Source of the DNA: Ophiosphaerella korrae
Lineage: Eukaryota; Ascomycota; Dothideomycetes; Pleosporales; Phaeosphaeriaceae
Direction of reading: 5' to 3'
NCBI GenBank assembly: GCA_028456385.1
Contig: JALNQF010000028.1
Coordinates: 186,001 to 250,000, forward strand
DNA length: 64,000 bases
Both the position numbers and the translations under genes were made by a program. The notes below the pieces were generated by a model. The model saw only the letters and a program-made list of their open reading frames with translations, was not told where the DNA came from and ran no database searches. The stretch's first letter is position 1. Each line of letters begins with the position of its first letter. Positions 11,765 through 22,062 of this stretch are shown here, piece after piece.

Positions 11765-12473
11765 TGAGTAAGTACGATGATGGTTGGTGGGAGGTGGAGA
11801 GGGTTTGGGCTAATGCTTTGGTCGTAGGACTGAGGGTAGCGATGGAATTTTGCAGATGCTGTGTTGGCATAGCCTTCGTCCCCGTTGTTGTTTTCTCCGG
11901 GGATTACTCGCGTTGTCTGCCCGCTTCTCTAGACTCTTCTTCCTTTGTGAAGGAAGGCCGAGTGTAGCTTATTTATCGGGGATAACGCCCAGCCTTTCTT
12001 TTTTTTTTTTTTTTGTCTGGAGGCCCAGTTCGTTGATAAAAACGGGTATGAACTCCGTATCAAGAGAGCGAAGTTGGTGTGTTGTTTGTAAATATTTTTA
12101 GGGTTTCTACGCCTCAACGTTCAGTTTTTTTTTGTATTATTACCAACTGTACCCAAAATATGGACAGGGAGGGAAGGTCTATTGTGGTATATGGTGGCGG
12201 TTTGGAAGCAAGTTAGCACAGTGTGGCCTGGAAAACAAAATTGAGCCTAGAGCTTAGGAGGACGTGTAAGCAAGGTACATGAATGGAGAATTTGTAGGCG
12301 TCAATGAAAAGTCACTGAGTTCTAATCCACACTATGTAAAGAAGATATTGTAAGAGGCAAACTCGTGTTGTTATATCTATTAGAATGTTACAAGTCGATA
12401 CACCAAGATTATGCTGTGAGTTCTCCACAGAAAAACCATTCACCCTATGGCTTGACTTTGAAGCTAATATAAT
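11765..12473. other. Intergenic between convergent genes, with a T16 tract
   Basis: Holds the 3' regions of two convergent genes. The plus strand has 16 consecutive T at 11999-12014 and an eight-T run near 12124. No gene is supported. Confidence 0.5.
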
Positions 12474-14808
12474 TTACATCCAAGCGAGCGGCACGTTCTC
12501 AAATTCGGGAAATGGGCCAAAAGCAGAAGCGTCAAGGTGAAGCCAATCTGTCGTGCGCCAGCCGTCCAAGACGTTTTTCACGCCGGGAGTGGCGGACTCG
12601 ATAGGGCTACCGAATAGCGGCTGCCAATTCGGCTGCAAGGACCCCCCCGTGTTTAAAGATATCGCATCCGCATGTGCGCTCAAACCAGCCGTGTTATTTG
12701 TAGCCTGTGTTGTGAGTCGCGAGCCTTGGGCATGCCCTTCAGTCTTGCTTTTGGCTTCTGCTCGGAGGTCCCCCAGAATTATACTATATTTGCGTGACGG
12801 TGAGTTGGGGGCAGTTGCTTGCGCTAAATGACACAGGCAACGTTCGGCTTTTTCAAGTGCTCTTCGTCGCTCGTCAATACTAAGGTTATTGTTGCTCTCT
12901 TTGATCGCCCAAACATAGACAACAGTAAGAGCACAAAAGCATACGTAGTGGGCCCACCAGAATGCATGGAACAAGGGACCGTCCCGTGCCATACGATCTA
13001 CAATGTCTAATACCGACTGTGCTGCAGAGATGCATTCTGTAACGCACTCTTTAGATTTTTTGTTGTCTTCGTTGTTGCGAAAAGAAGTTTTCAACAAGAA
13101 TAGGCGATATGTGAACATAATAGCATGGCAGTATGAAATCCTCAGCACTGTTGCTTGTCGCCGGTAGGTGGCGATTAAGCTGCTCGGGTTAATGGCACCT
13201 AAGAATGGCGGTAATGATGCTTTCCAATGATGCAACTCGGCGCCGAGGCGGTGTGAGGCCGCTACACGGACATGGCCAGGTATATCTTTGATAGAGTACA
13301 CCTCGCGTGTTATTTTCTCAATGATTTGGGCTAGTTTCGTATGATGGATGAGTGAATCAATGTGGCAGTCATCCATGCCTCCTCCTTGCGGGCCGGAACT
13401 AAACATGTTCTCATCATTGACAGAGTCTGGGAGTTCTTGATCAATGTCGTCGTCATGGTAGTGTTGCGGCCGCCCGAGCATGGCACATAAATACTTGTCA
13501 ATCGTATAAGCGGCCCAGAATATTCGTCGTTTGCATTGCTCCTCGATATAGTCACGTCTTTGTGCTGACGGCATGCGTGGATGGGAATCTCTTCTGTGGA
13601 GTCCGAGAGCGGAGATGATTTGTAGAGTGTGACCAAAAGTATACCATGCCTGATTGAATCGACAAGACATCAGAAGGTATAGGACTTGGATGAGGCGTGC
13701 CTGTGCGGACTCTAATTTTGGGAAGCCTGTCTCTTGTTCGCTGAGGCGTGAAGCTTCACAAAAAAAATCATCGCTTTGGGGGTAGAAGTGTGATGTATCA
13801 GGATCCACTCCTAGAAAGTTGTTGTGGCTTTCGGTCTTCTCCTCACGAAATGAAGCAATCGCGAATATTGAAAGTATAATAGAAGCTTTGGCGTTCCCGA
13901 TTTCAGCAAACAGTGATTGGTTTGTCTGCGCGTTGGTAAAGACTGTAGCATACCAGGCTTCGACAGAGGGTCTGTGTTGCGCCGAGACGATACATTAGCA
14001 AAAGAATATGTGAATATGTATACCTTGATGCAGTAGTAAGGCTGAATGTGACATACCTATGGAGAAATCTATATGTTGCAATGCAAAGATCAAAGTACAG
14101 GTTGAGCAAAGCTCTACCTCGCCCCTCAGACGGCATCCGTACATCATCGCTTAGATGCCGGAAAGGCTTGTCACCTGCACATTTCAGCAGCAGATGACCC
14201 TCGTCTGCGTTGAGCTCGCCTGCCATGACTCGGTTATTTCTATCGTGGGAAATCTGCCGCCAAGCACGATGTAGGAACAAGAGCCTGGGTGCTGAATCCG
14301 CATCCTGGTCAGAATCGTCCGAGCCTGGTGATTCACGAGGAGGCGGGTTACGGAAAGGCCTAGCCGGCTCTGTGGGTCGAGGCGTTATTGATGACGAGGA
14401 ATAGATACCAGGCCGGCTAAGCTCCGCTTGCCTCAGAGCACTACTCAGAGACGATTCAGGATACACAGGCTCGTGTGTATAGGGATACGGCAGGATACGA
14501 GACGGGATACTAAATTGTTCATCATTGGGCTCGACGCTGTTATTGTATCGCTCTGGTCGTCGAGGAGGAGGGGGCTTTCCTCGAGAATAGGCAGCCTCGT
14601 ATAGGCATTCCAACTCTCGCCGGTCGCAAGTTCGGCAGGGTTGTTCTCCAGAGCATTTTGACTTCTTCTCCTTGCAGAGATCACAGGCCCGCGTTACCTT
14701 GGTCTTGGGACGGCTACTGGCCCCTTGCAAGCTCCGCTTTTGGGGGACGGATATGGCCCCAGATGGCGGATTGTTCTCCGAGTTCATTATGTACTCGTGC
14801 TCGGACAT
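12474..14808 (-). CDS. Zn2Cys6 transcription factor with Fungal_trans domain
   Basis: Two exons on the minus strand, 14057-14808 and 12474-13971, separated by an 85-nt intron, giving 749 residues. The zinc binuclear cluster is complete at residues 42-68, with spacing C-x2-C-x6-C-x5-C-x2-C-x6-C ('CDLCKEKKSKC' then 'CRTCDRRELEC'). A Pro/Ser-rich linker follows. The Fungal_trans middle homology region includes 'FNQAWYTFGHTLQIISALGLH' and, further on, 'RRIFWAAYTIDKYLCAMLGR'. It should act in the nucleus as a DNA-binding regulator; target genes are unknown. ATG 14808 is the first in-frame Met; a second Met lies seven codons further in. Confidence 0.9.
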
Positions 14809-15295
14809 GAGCACGTCTTGTTGTGGTTGTTGCTCAAAATCTAGAATCGCAGCCAGTAACAGACCTTTAATACTCGGAAATAGAAGGGTAGAGGGCCTGC
14901 CTAGATATTTGGGGCCCTTAGAGGTATAGAATTAAATTTCCGAGGGGAGGCGGTGCGAACAAGAAAGGTTTCCGGTTCGACCGGAACGCGGGGTCGCTAA
15001 ATTAAGATTTATCCGCTTATTCCAACCGAAGCGCATATAAAAATAGGATAATAAAGTAGGAATATATAACGAAGCAGGATTGTATTTGAAAGAGGAATCA
15101 CATAACAAAGTAAAGTCATATAATAAAGTAGAAAAACCGTGGGTTGCCATGCTTAACCAAATAAAGTTTTCCAAGCCCTACTCGTATCACAACAATGATA
15201 TGATATGTACATCTCCTTGTTGCACCAATTCGAACCACCAAGCCCAGTCCGTCCCAAACGCCGTGGCTATGCATGCAAAAGTGGGTTCAGTGCAA
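14809..15295. other. Intergenic, no supported gene
   Basis: Upstream region of the Zn2Cys6 gene and 3' side of SRP54. A GC-rich patch near 14940-15000 is followed by AT-rich sequence. I see no gene or clear repeat. Confidence 0.45.
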
Positions 15296-16989
15296 CTACC
15301 GCCTTCCTCGACCGGCACCACCACCACCGCCCATACCGCCCATACCGCCCATACCACCCATCATCTGCATCATGGCATTCATGTCCATACCACCCATGCC
15401 ACCCAGAGCAGACATGTCCGGCATGCCGCCAGCGCCGGCACCGCCTGCTCCGCCGCCACCTAGCATCTTCATCATGGCCCCGAGATCCGGCATGCCACCA
15501 CCACCACCACCACCACGACCGGCGGCACCGCCCATGCTTTGCATGCGCTTTTGCATGGCTGCGAGTTGTTGCTGTTTATTACCCCCACCCATGGCTCCCT
15601 GAGCTTTTTGCATATTTGCCATCCCGCCCTTCATCTTCTTGGCCATGCCAGCCATCATGCGATGTTGGTTGAGCAGTTCTTCAACTTCGCGCACACTTGT
15701 CCCTGACCCTCGTGCTACTCGCGTCATGCGCGTGGGTTGGTCTACAAACATTTTGCCGTCAGATTCAAGTTCTTTTTCAGTCATGCTGTCGCAGATGTAG
15801 ATCATGCGCTTGAGTTTCATGCCGCCTTCCTCGTCGTCCATGCCGCCCATCATGTTGCTGAGGCCGGGGATCATGCCAGCCATTTTGGAGAGCGGGCCCA
15901 TCTTCATGATGTTGGATAGCTGGTCACGCAAGTCTTTGATGGTGAAAATGCCTTGGGTGATGTGTTTCATTGTGTCTTTTTGGTCGAGTTTGAGCGATTG
16001 CACGTGTTCTACTAGGCCTTGGACGTCGCCCATGCCGAGAAGTTTTGAGACGAAGGGTTGTGGACTAAAGCGCTCAAGGTCTAGCATGTGTTCTCCATTG
16101 CCGATAAAGACAATGGGGGTATGTGTTGCAGCGACGGCGGAAATGGCTCCTCCTCCTGCTGCCGCACCATCTGTCTTGGTGATGACAATGGCTCCAAAAT
16201 CTGCAGCGTCCTTGAACGCGCGTGCTTGTGCTTCAGCTGCTTGTCCGATGGTTGCGTCGAGCACCATGATAGTCTGGTCTGGTGTTACGGCCGCTTGAAT
16301 CTGCACCATCTCGTCGAACAAGTCCTTCTCTTGCCTGTGCCGTCCAGAAGTATCCACAATGATAATCTCGAAGCGCTCCTTTTTGAATTTCTCCACACCC
16401 TCTGCGGCCACGACGACCGGATCGGTCTGGGTATGGGAGCCATAATACGGAATCTTGGCCTTGGTTGCGTTTTGCTTCAGCTGATCAAAAGCACCGGCAC
16501 GGAAGGTATCTGCGCAGACTAAGCAGGCCTTGAAGCCTCTTGCCTGGTACCATCTGGCTAGCTTTGTACATGTGGTTGTCTTTCCCGAACCTTGCAGGCC
16601 CACAAACATGATGACGTTTGACTTTCCCTTGCGGGGCTTGAAAGCTTCAGCATGGGGATCAACTAGCTTGACAAGCTCGTCGTAGACAGCTTTTTGGATG
16701 ACACGCTTCTTGTTTACGCCGGGCGCAAGGTGCTTGAAGTCGACGGAGCGTTTTATCGATTGGCGCAGGTTCATGACGAGTTTGACATTGACATCGGCTT
16801 CTACAAGGGCGTTGGAGATCTCCTTGACCATGGCATCGAATGCCTATGCCTGTTAGCGACCACCTCTGGACGACGGGACGCTTTTCGCTTGGTCGCATGG
16901 TATTTTCGCACCTTCTCGTCGAGGTTCGGCGACCTTGTTAGATCCGTGACGGCGGCATTGATGCGCCGGCCTAGGTCTTGGAGCACCAT
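15296..16989 (-). CDS. SRP54: Signal recognition particle 54 kDa GTPase subunit
   Basis: Two exons on the minus strand: 16912-16989 (26 codons, '[20 protein letters not shown]...') and 15296-16843, giving 541 residues. The 68-nt intron ends at CATAG; the earlier AG would place a stop in frame. The N domain is followed by the G domain with P-loop 'GLQGSGKTT' (about residues 108-116), 'DTSGRH' and 'TKTDG'. The Met-rich M domain binds signal sequences and 7S RNA. SRP54 recognises signal peptides at the ribosome and, by GTP hydrolysis with the SRP receptor, delivers them to the ER. The C-terminus is an extended Gly/Met-rich tail. Confidence 0.97.
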
Positions 16990-17201
16990 GATTGTGGTTA
17001 TGTGTATCAAGAGTGAGTGGCCAGGTGGCGACGATTGACGGAGAGGTTCTTGGAGGTGTCGTGTTCATGGCCCCCGCGTTTGCTGCTAAACGTCGGTGAA
17101 AGCGAGGGCCAATTTGCCGACCTGGAACTTTTTTTCTGGCCTGCTCCAACCTCGCATTGCCATCCTCACCACCACAGCCACATCTCCAACCACAAATCAC
17201 A
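16990..17201. promoter_or_regulatory. Divergent promoter region, SRP54 / RRP15
   Basis: The 212 bp between the two start codons must carry both promoters, because the genes diverge. Pyrimidine-rich, C/A-rich sequence precedes the RRP15 ATG. No specific factor site can be assigned by eye. Confidence 0.5.
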
Positions 17202-18191
17202 ATGGTCAACACGTCGCTGAAGCGAAGAAGGACTGAGGAACAATTGCGCGGGAAATTCCCAAAAAAAGAAAAGAAAAAGGTCAAAAAGCAAAAGTACTAT
17301 CACAGTTCCAGCGAGGATGAAGGAGGCGCAAGAGACGCTCCGCTCGATTACAAACCTGCGACCATTGAAGACGATGAAGAGCCATTCGAGCCGACTGGGG
17401 CAAATGCGACGCTGCCGAAGCCGACCAAATTGGTTGTAAAGTCTGTTTTGAAAAAGACGGCGCCTGTAAAAGAGCTGCAAGTGGGTGACATGGTTGACGA
17501 CTCGCCCGGCGACGACGAAGAAGAAGAAGAAGAAGAAGAAGAAGAAGAAGAAGAAGAAGAAGAAGAAGAAGAAGAAGAAGAAGAAGAGGAGGAGGAGGAG
17601 GAGGAGGAGGAGGAGGAGGGAGAGGAGCCAGAAGATGAAGCCGACGAATTCGACGTTGAAGACTCGGAGAGTGAGGGGTCAGAGGCCAGCTCAGTGTCCG
17701 ACACGTCGACTGCGGTGGCACGCAAAGTAAGAAAACGCAACGACCCAGACGCCTTCGCCACGTCGATATCGAAAATTCTCAACACCAAGCTCACCACGAC
17801 TAAACGATCGGAACCGATTCTCGCGCGGTCCAAGGATGCACAGACGGCGAATCGAGAAATTGCAGATAGCAAGCTGACGGAGAAGGCGCGGCGGCAGGTG
17901 GTTGTAGAACGCAAAGCAGCAAAGGAAAGGGGGCGGGTCAAGGATGTATTGGGGCTGAATGATGCACAAATTAGCACGGCGGAGGTGACGGCACAAGAGA
18001 AGGCATTGCGGCGGACGGCACAGAAGGGAGTGATCAAGCTATTCAACGCAGTCAGGGCGGCACAAGTCAAGGGCGAGCAGGCAGAGAAGGAAGCCAAGGC
18101 ACATCATGTGGTTGGGCTGGGCAAGCGCGAGGAAAAGGTCAAGGAGATGAGCAAGCAGGGGTTTCTGGATATGATTACGGGGGGAGGATAG
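17202..18191 (+). CDS. RRP15: Rrp15-type ribosomal RNA processing protein
   Basis: Single exon of 329 residues from ATG 17202. The N-terminus is Lys-rich ('KFPKKEKKKVKKQK'), a probable nuclear or nucleolar signal. An uninterrupted run of 34 Glu follows at residues 106-139. The C-terminal half is the Rrp15p domain, with 'DAFATSISKILNTKL' early and 'GVIKLFNAVRAAQ' and 'GFLDMITGG' near the end. In yeast Rrp15 is needed for 60S pre-ribosome maturation and processing of 27S pre-rRNA in the nucleolus. The Glu run is encoded by pure GAA then GAG repeats. Confidence 0.93.
   Translation: MVNTSLKRRRTEEQLRGKFPKKEKKKVKKQKYYHSSSEDEGGARDAPLDYKPATIEDDEEPFEPTGANATLPKPTKLVVKSVLKKTAPVKELQVGDMVDDSPGDDEEEEEEEEEEEEEEEEEEEEEEEEEEEEEEEEEEGEEPEDEADEFDVEDSESEGSEASSVSDTSTAVARKVRKRNDPDAFATSISKILNTKLTTTKRSEPILARSKDAQTANREIADSKLTEKARRQVVVERKAAKERGRVKDVLGLNDAQISTAEVTAQEKALRRTAQKGVIKLFNAVRAAQVKGEQAEKEAKAHHVVGLGKREEKVKEMSKQGFLDMITGGG
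17513..17620 (+). repeat. Trinucleotide repeat (GAA)n(GAG)n inside RRP15
   Basis: About 70 bases of GAA followed by about 35 bases of GAG, in frame, encoding 34 Glu. The two blocks are each nearly pure, so the length probably varies between strains. Confidence 0.95.
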
Positions 18192-18192
18192 A

Positions 18193-18213
18193 ATATATAT
18201 ATATATATATATG
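18193..18213. repeat. (AT)n microsatellite after RRP15
   Basis: Uninterrupted AT dinucleotides directly after the RRP15 stop codon, in the convergent 3' region shared with YAH1. Confidence 0.9.
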
Positions 18214-18361
18214 GAATTGAATATTGGTCATGGGATGGTGTTGTGTGCTAAGTGCCGTTATGAAGCACGTCAAGTCATGTAGTCATGTTTCGGGCGTAAT
18301 ACACAGTGTAGCCGCTCATGGAGCTGGGTGTGGTGCGTACAAATACAGGATTTGGGTGGGT

Positions 18362-18940
18362 TCAAGGCTGCTCGAAGTCACCGCTCTGCATGTTCCTTGT
18401 CGCCCTGGGCAGCTTGACCACGAGGCCATCTAGGTCTTTAGACATTTTGACCTGGCAGCCCAGGCGACTTGTCGGCACCAGGCCAAAGGCGAGGTCCAGC
18501 ATGTCGTTTTCGTCGTCGTCGGCCTCGTCCATCTTGTCGAAGTATTCGTCGCTGGCGACAATGACGTGGCAAGTGGAACAGGCGCAGGAGCCGCCGCATG
18601 CGCCCTCCATGTCGAGATCGTTGTCCTGGGCAATGTCGAGGAGGTTGTCGCCCTCGCTCACGGTGAAGGTGTGGGGGCGGGATTGCTTGTCGATGAAGGT
18701 TACCGTGCAGCCTTCGCCTGGCTTGGGGGGTTGGAGGTGGCCGTGGTGCATGGCGGGGGTTGTGGCCAATTGGCGCGTAATTGAGAAGCGCGAGGGCACA
18801 GCATATCGTGGTCGTGGTTGTGGGGAGGGTCGTGTTGATTGGGCAGAAAAGTTTGGAGAGGCCGAAGACGGCGGTCTTGGCCCGAGGGAGGCAGGCTTTG
18901 CGCATGGGAAGGCACGCAGACAGGCTCTCTTGGCGGCCAT
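18362..18940 (-). CDS. YAH1: Mitochondrial [2Fe-2S] ferredoxin (adrenodoxin type)
   Basis: Single exon of 192 residues from ATG 18940. An N-terminal region of about 60 residues rich in Arg, Ser and Pro, with no acidic residue, is a typical mitochondrial presequence. The ferredoxin domain has the four cluster ligands in the vertebrate/fungal pattern: Cys115, Cys121 and Cys124 ('CGGSCACSTC') and Cys162 in 'RLGCQV'. The acidic interaction helix 'DEADDDENDMLDLAFGL' is present. Yah1 passes electrons from ferredoxin reductase to the iron-sulfur cluster assembly machinery and to haem A and ubiquinone synthesis in the matrix. It is stand-alone here, not fused to Cox15 as in fission yeast. Confidence 0.95.
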   Translation of the reverse strand: MAAKRACLRAFPCAKPASLGPRPPSSASPNFSAQSTRPSPQPRPRYAVPSRFSITRQLATTPAMHHGHLQPPKPGEGCTVTFIDKQSRPHTFTVSEGDNLLDIAQDNDLDMEGACGGSCACSTCHVIVASDEYFDKMDEADDDENDMLDLAFGLVPTSRLGCQVKMSKDLDGLVVKLPRATRNMQSGDFEQP

Positions 18941-19204
18941 TGTAGGCGCAGGGCGTGCAAGAGCGAAGGGAAAGTGGAAAGGAAGAGGAGAAAACCCGCA
19001 AATATGGGGGTTGGTGGTTGCACGCAGCGGCCAAGGTAGGACGAGGGAGGACGAGGTAGGAAAACGCGCAGACCGTAGGCCGGCGATAGTTGGAGCGGCT
19101 GCGAAACGTCGGAACCGCTCGGATCGCCATGCAGGCCGGGCGCAGTGCGTCGTTTTGTCACGGTGGGAGAAAGCAGCAGCCGACTGCACACGACACGCCT
19201 CGCC
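18941..19204. promoter_or_regulatory. Divergent promoter region, YAH1 / UGO1
   Basis: The 264 bp between the start codons of two nuclear genes for mitochondrial proteins. It is GC-rich and must serve both directions. I see no TATA box at a convincing spacing. Confidence 0.5.
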
Positions 19205-20689
19205 ATGGCAACCTCGCGCGATGCCCCGAATCCCCTGAGGCCGTACTACATCCCGCCGTCGATTGGCCCGCCGGCCGACGGCGGCCAGCCGGCGGCGAGC
19301 AGGGCGGTCAGCCTGGGCAGCCAGGCACGCGATATCCTGGGCGAGCTCGACTACGACGCATACTTCCCCGACACGTCGCCGACGGTGGGCGGGCACGCAA
19401 AGCGGCTGGTCGACCAGGCGCTGTGGAACTACACGAGCGTGCTGCTGGCCCAGCCATTCGAGGTGGCCAAGACGATTCTGCAGGTGCACGAGGCGGGCCG
19501 CAACAGTGGCAGCAGTGGGAGCGCCAGCGGGAGCGGCAGCAGGAGCAGCGGCGGCGGCGGCGGTGCTGGCAGCAGCAGCAGGAGGAGGGCAGCCAGCCGG
19601 CCAGACAGCTTCCATAGCGGCAAGTACGAGGACTATCCGCTCGAGGACGAGAGCGAGGACGACGACTCGCCGGGCTACTTCACCACGTCGACGGCCTCGC
19701 TGGCGCTGGCACCGCGCGCACCGTCGCCGCCGCCGTCGCCATCGCCATTATCCTCGTCGCCACCGCCGCCGCCGCGGCCATCCCCATCGCCCTCGTCGCT
19801 CGAGCTCAAGCGCGCCGACTCGCTGCTCCAGGCCATTGCCCAGCTGTGGCAGAAGGAGTCGGCCTGGGGCGTGTGGAAGGCGACCAACGTGACCTTCATC
19901 TACAACTTCCTGCTCAAGACCACCGAGTCGTGGTGCCGGTCGGCCCTGGCCGCGCTGCTCAACGTGCCGGACGCCGTGGCGGGGCCGGACATGCTCGACA
20001 GCCCCAGCCCGCTGGTGTCGCTGGCCGTGGCCGTGGCCGCCGCAGCCATGGCGGCCACGCTGCTGGCGCCCCTCGACCTGGTGCGCACGCGGCTGATTGT
20101 GTCGCCCATTGCCGCCCCCCCGCGGTCCATCTATCCCTGCCTCGCCCTGCTGCCCTCGCTGTCGCTGCACCCGCGCCTGCTCGCCCCCACGCTCCTGCAT
20201 GCCGGCCTGCCCACGCTACTCTCCGCCTCCACCCCCCTCGTGCTGCGCTCGACCCTCGCCATCGACCACGTACGCACCCCCGCCGCCTACTCGCTCGCCA
20301 CCTTTTTCTCCTCGCTTGCCGAGCTCTTCGTGCGCCTGCCCCTCGAGACGGTGCTGCGCCGAGGCCAGGTCGCCGTGCTGCACGCCCAGCCCGCCCAGTC
20401 CGCCCAGTCCGCCCCGCCCTTCCACACCATTGTGCGCCCCGGCCCCTACCGCGGCCTGCTCGGCTCCATGTGGTACGTCGTCAGCGAAGAGGGCATCTCC
20501 CTCGTCGAGCCCCCCCCCGCAAAGGCCGCCAGTGCCCGCGCCATGGGCTTCGAGCGGCCCAGTCGCATGCGCAAGGGCCAGGGCGTCCACGGCCTGTGGC
20601 GCGGCTGGAGGGTCGGCGTCTGGGGCCTCGTCGGTATCTGGGGTGCTGCCGCCCTGGGCGGCGGCGGCGGTGGTGGTGGCGAGTTCTAG
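19205..20689 (+). CDS. UGO1: Mitochondrial outer-membrane fusion protein, Ugo1-like
   Basis: Single exon of 494 residues from ATG 19205. The start 'NPLRPYYIPPSIG' and the carrier-like motif 'QPFEVAKTILQV' (about residues 83-94) match filamentous-fungal Ugo1, a degenerate mitochondrial carrier. In yeast Ugo1 links the fusion GTPases Fzo1 and Mgm1 across the outer membrane. A low-complexity insert of about 100 residues (about 96-198: Ser/Gly, Arg, acidic, then Pro/Ser) follows the first motif. The membrane part resumes at 'LLQAIAQLWQKE' with later hydrophobic segments such as 'AATLLAPLDLVRTRLI'. The region is extremely GC-rich, so long antisense frames are shadows. Confidence 0.88.
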   Translation: MATSRDAPNPLRPYYIPPSIGPPADGGQPAASRAVSLGSQARDILGELDYDAYFPDTSPTVGGHAKRLVDQALWNYTSVLLAQPFEVAKTILQVHEAGRNSGSSGSASGSGSRSSGGGGGAGSSSRRRAASRPDSFHSGKYEDYPLEDESEDDDSPGYFTTSTASLALAPRAPSPPPSPSPLSSSPPPPPRPSPSPSSLELKRADSLLQAIAQLWQKESAWGVWKATNVTFIYNFLLKTTESWCRSALAALLNVPDAVAGPDMLDSPSPLVSLAVAVAAAAMAATLLAPLDLVRTRLIVSPIAAPPRSIYPCLALLPSLSLHPRLLAPTLLHAGLPTLLSASTPLVLRSTLAIDHVRTPAAYSLATFFSSLAELFVRLPLETVLRRGQVAVLHAQPAQSAQSAPPFHTIVRPGPYRGLLGSMWYVVSEEGISLVEPPPAKAASARAMGFERPSRMRKGQGVHGLWRGWRVGVWGLVGIWGAAALGGGGGGGGEF

Positions 20690-20781
20690 CTCGCTCGCTT
20701 GCTTGATATGATACGATATACCTACGTCTGATGACCTGTACTCGATAGAAAAAATGATACCACTCTGCGCTCTTCCACTAT

Positions 20782-21692
20782 CTACTCCTCCTGCTGCACC
20801 TGCCCAATCATCGTCGCCCCAACTGTCCCCTCCCCCAACACGCCGGCCTTCCGCAGTATGCCCACCGTCTTGTCCACAACCTCGCCATCTACCCCTCGCA
20901 CATCACGAGGAAAGCGCACCGTCTTCAGCCACTCTCGCGCATCTTGCTCCGAGTAGTCGAGATGCGTGCTAATGTACTGCACCGCCTCCTCTGTGTTGTC
21001 CTCAAAGTGCTTGATCCCTTGGTTGATCTTGATCAGCGTCTCCTGTAATTCTCCTGCCCCTCGTGACTGCTCCACCAACGCGTTCGTGGCCACAATCTTC
21101 CAGCTTGACCAGGGCGTGTAGATTTCTCCCACCCGCTTGATCTCTCCATTGTCGTAATAACGCTTGGACGTAAAGTATTCCCACATGAAGAAGTCGGCCG
21201 TTCTATCATTGACCCCAGCTCTCAAGTTAGCAAACGTGTCCAGCACCTTGAACTCGAACGGCTCTCGCGACGAGGTCGATGTGCTGAGCCACCCTTGTTG
21301 ATCTGCCAACACAAAACTCATCACGTAGCTCCCACTCCCAATTCGCGACACCCCAACCTTCTTATCCTTCAGATCCTGCACGCTGCCAATATCATCTCGT
21401 TTTGCACCCGTGGATACCGCCCAGAGCAACGGCGTCTCAACATATGTGCCCACAAGTCTGAACCCCGCGTCTTGCCCGGCTGCTTGCCCTTTCCCCAATG
21501 CCGCAATCCAGCCCTCTGTCAGCCCTACGCCAACGTCAATGTCGCCCGCCTGCAGCGCCATGACCATGTGGCCTGTGCCAGATGGGTAGGGGAGCAGCTG
21601 TGCCTCGAGGCCATAGTGTTGCTTTGCGAATGCGAGCGGGGTGGAGAAGTGTTCTAGGGACGGTCAATCATGCTTCGGATAGCTTATAGCTA

Positions 21693-21728
<36 letters not shown>

Positions 21729-21854
21729 CAAGATGGGAATATTACCAGGAACAAAGCCAATTCGCAATGGTGCCATGGTCGTTGTGGTAGTCCTGAGGCT
21801 GCGGCTATGTAGTCGTAGTGGAGACGAGCGCACAGAACGCAGGGCGCGGAACAT
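20782..21854 (-). CDS. Periplasmic-binding-protein-like protein (Ca3427 / NMT1-like)
   Basis: Minus strand, exons 21746-21854 and 20782-21653, giving 326 residues. The 92-nt intron contains 31 consecutive T. Splicing joins 'LRIGFVP' to 'EHFSTPLAF' and 'YPSGTGHMVMALQAGDIDVG', the N-lobe of a type-2 periplasmic binding protein. The closest relative I recall is the Candida albicans Ca3427 family, related to bacterial NMT1/THI5-like solute-binding proteins. The ligand is unknown. Three in-frame starts are possible: 21875, 21854 and 21776. The first two add an Arg/Ser-rich N-terminus ('MFRALRSVRSSPLRLHSR') that looks like a mitochondrial presequence; the last gives a 300-residue cytosolic form. 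Confidence 0.85.
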
Positions 21855-22062
21855 TGAACAAGAAAAGGAGTACATTGGTCGCTTTACGGGAGCTTCCAAT
21901 CTATTAACAAGTCCTTCCCCAGCCGGTACCGGTCGAGGGATGACATCCGTTGTGGTCCGAGGATTAGCAAGGTTTGACGTTGCTATGTAAATAAATTCGA
22001 CAACACCCCACTAACTACGGTCCCGCGTCTTTACATGACAGTAACGCCAACTACCCCCAGCC
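21855..22062. promoter_or_regulatory. Divergent promoter region between binding-protein-like gene and FMO gene
   Basis: About 208 bp separate the two divergent start codons (less if 21875 is used). Both promoters must lie here. No recognised operator was seen. Confidence 0.4.

Noticed and set aside
11997..12016. T16 tract considered as a fifth member of the intron T-tract set
   Set aside because: It lies downstream of the stop codon with no donor site at the matching distance and no exon on the far side.
15804..16522. Plus-strand frames opposite SRP54
   Set aside because: Shadows of the conserved SRP54 coding sequence; the minus-strand product is unmistakable.
19748..20590. Long antisense frames opposite UGO1
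   Set aside because: They mirror the GC-rich third positions of the real gene and show only low-complexity Gly/Arg/Ala text with no family similarity.
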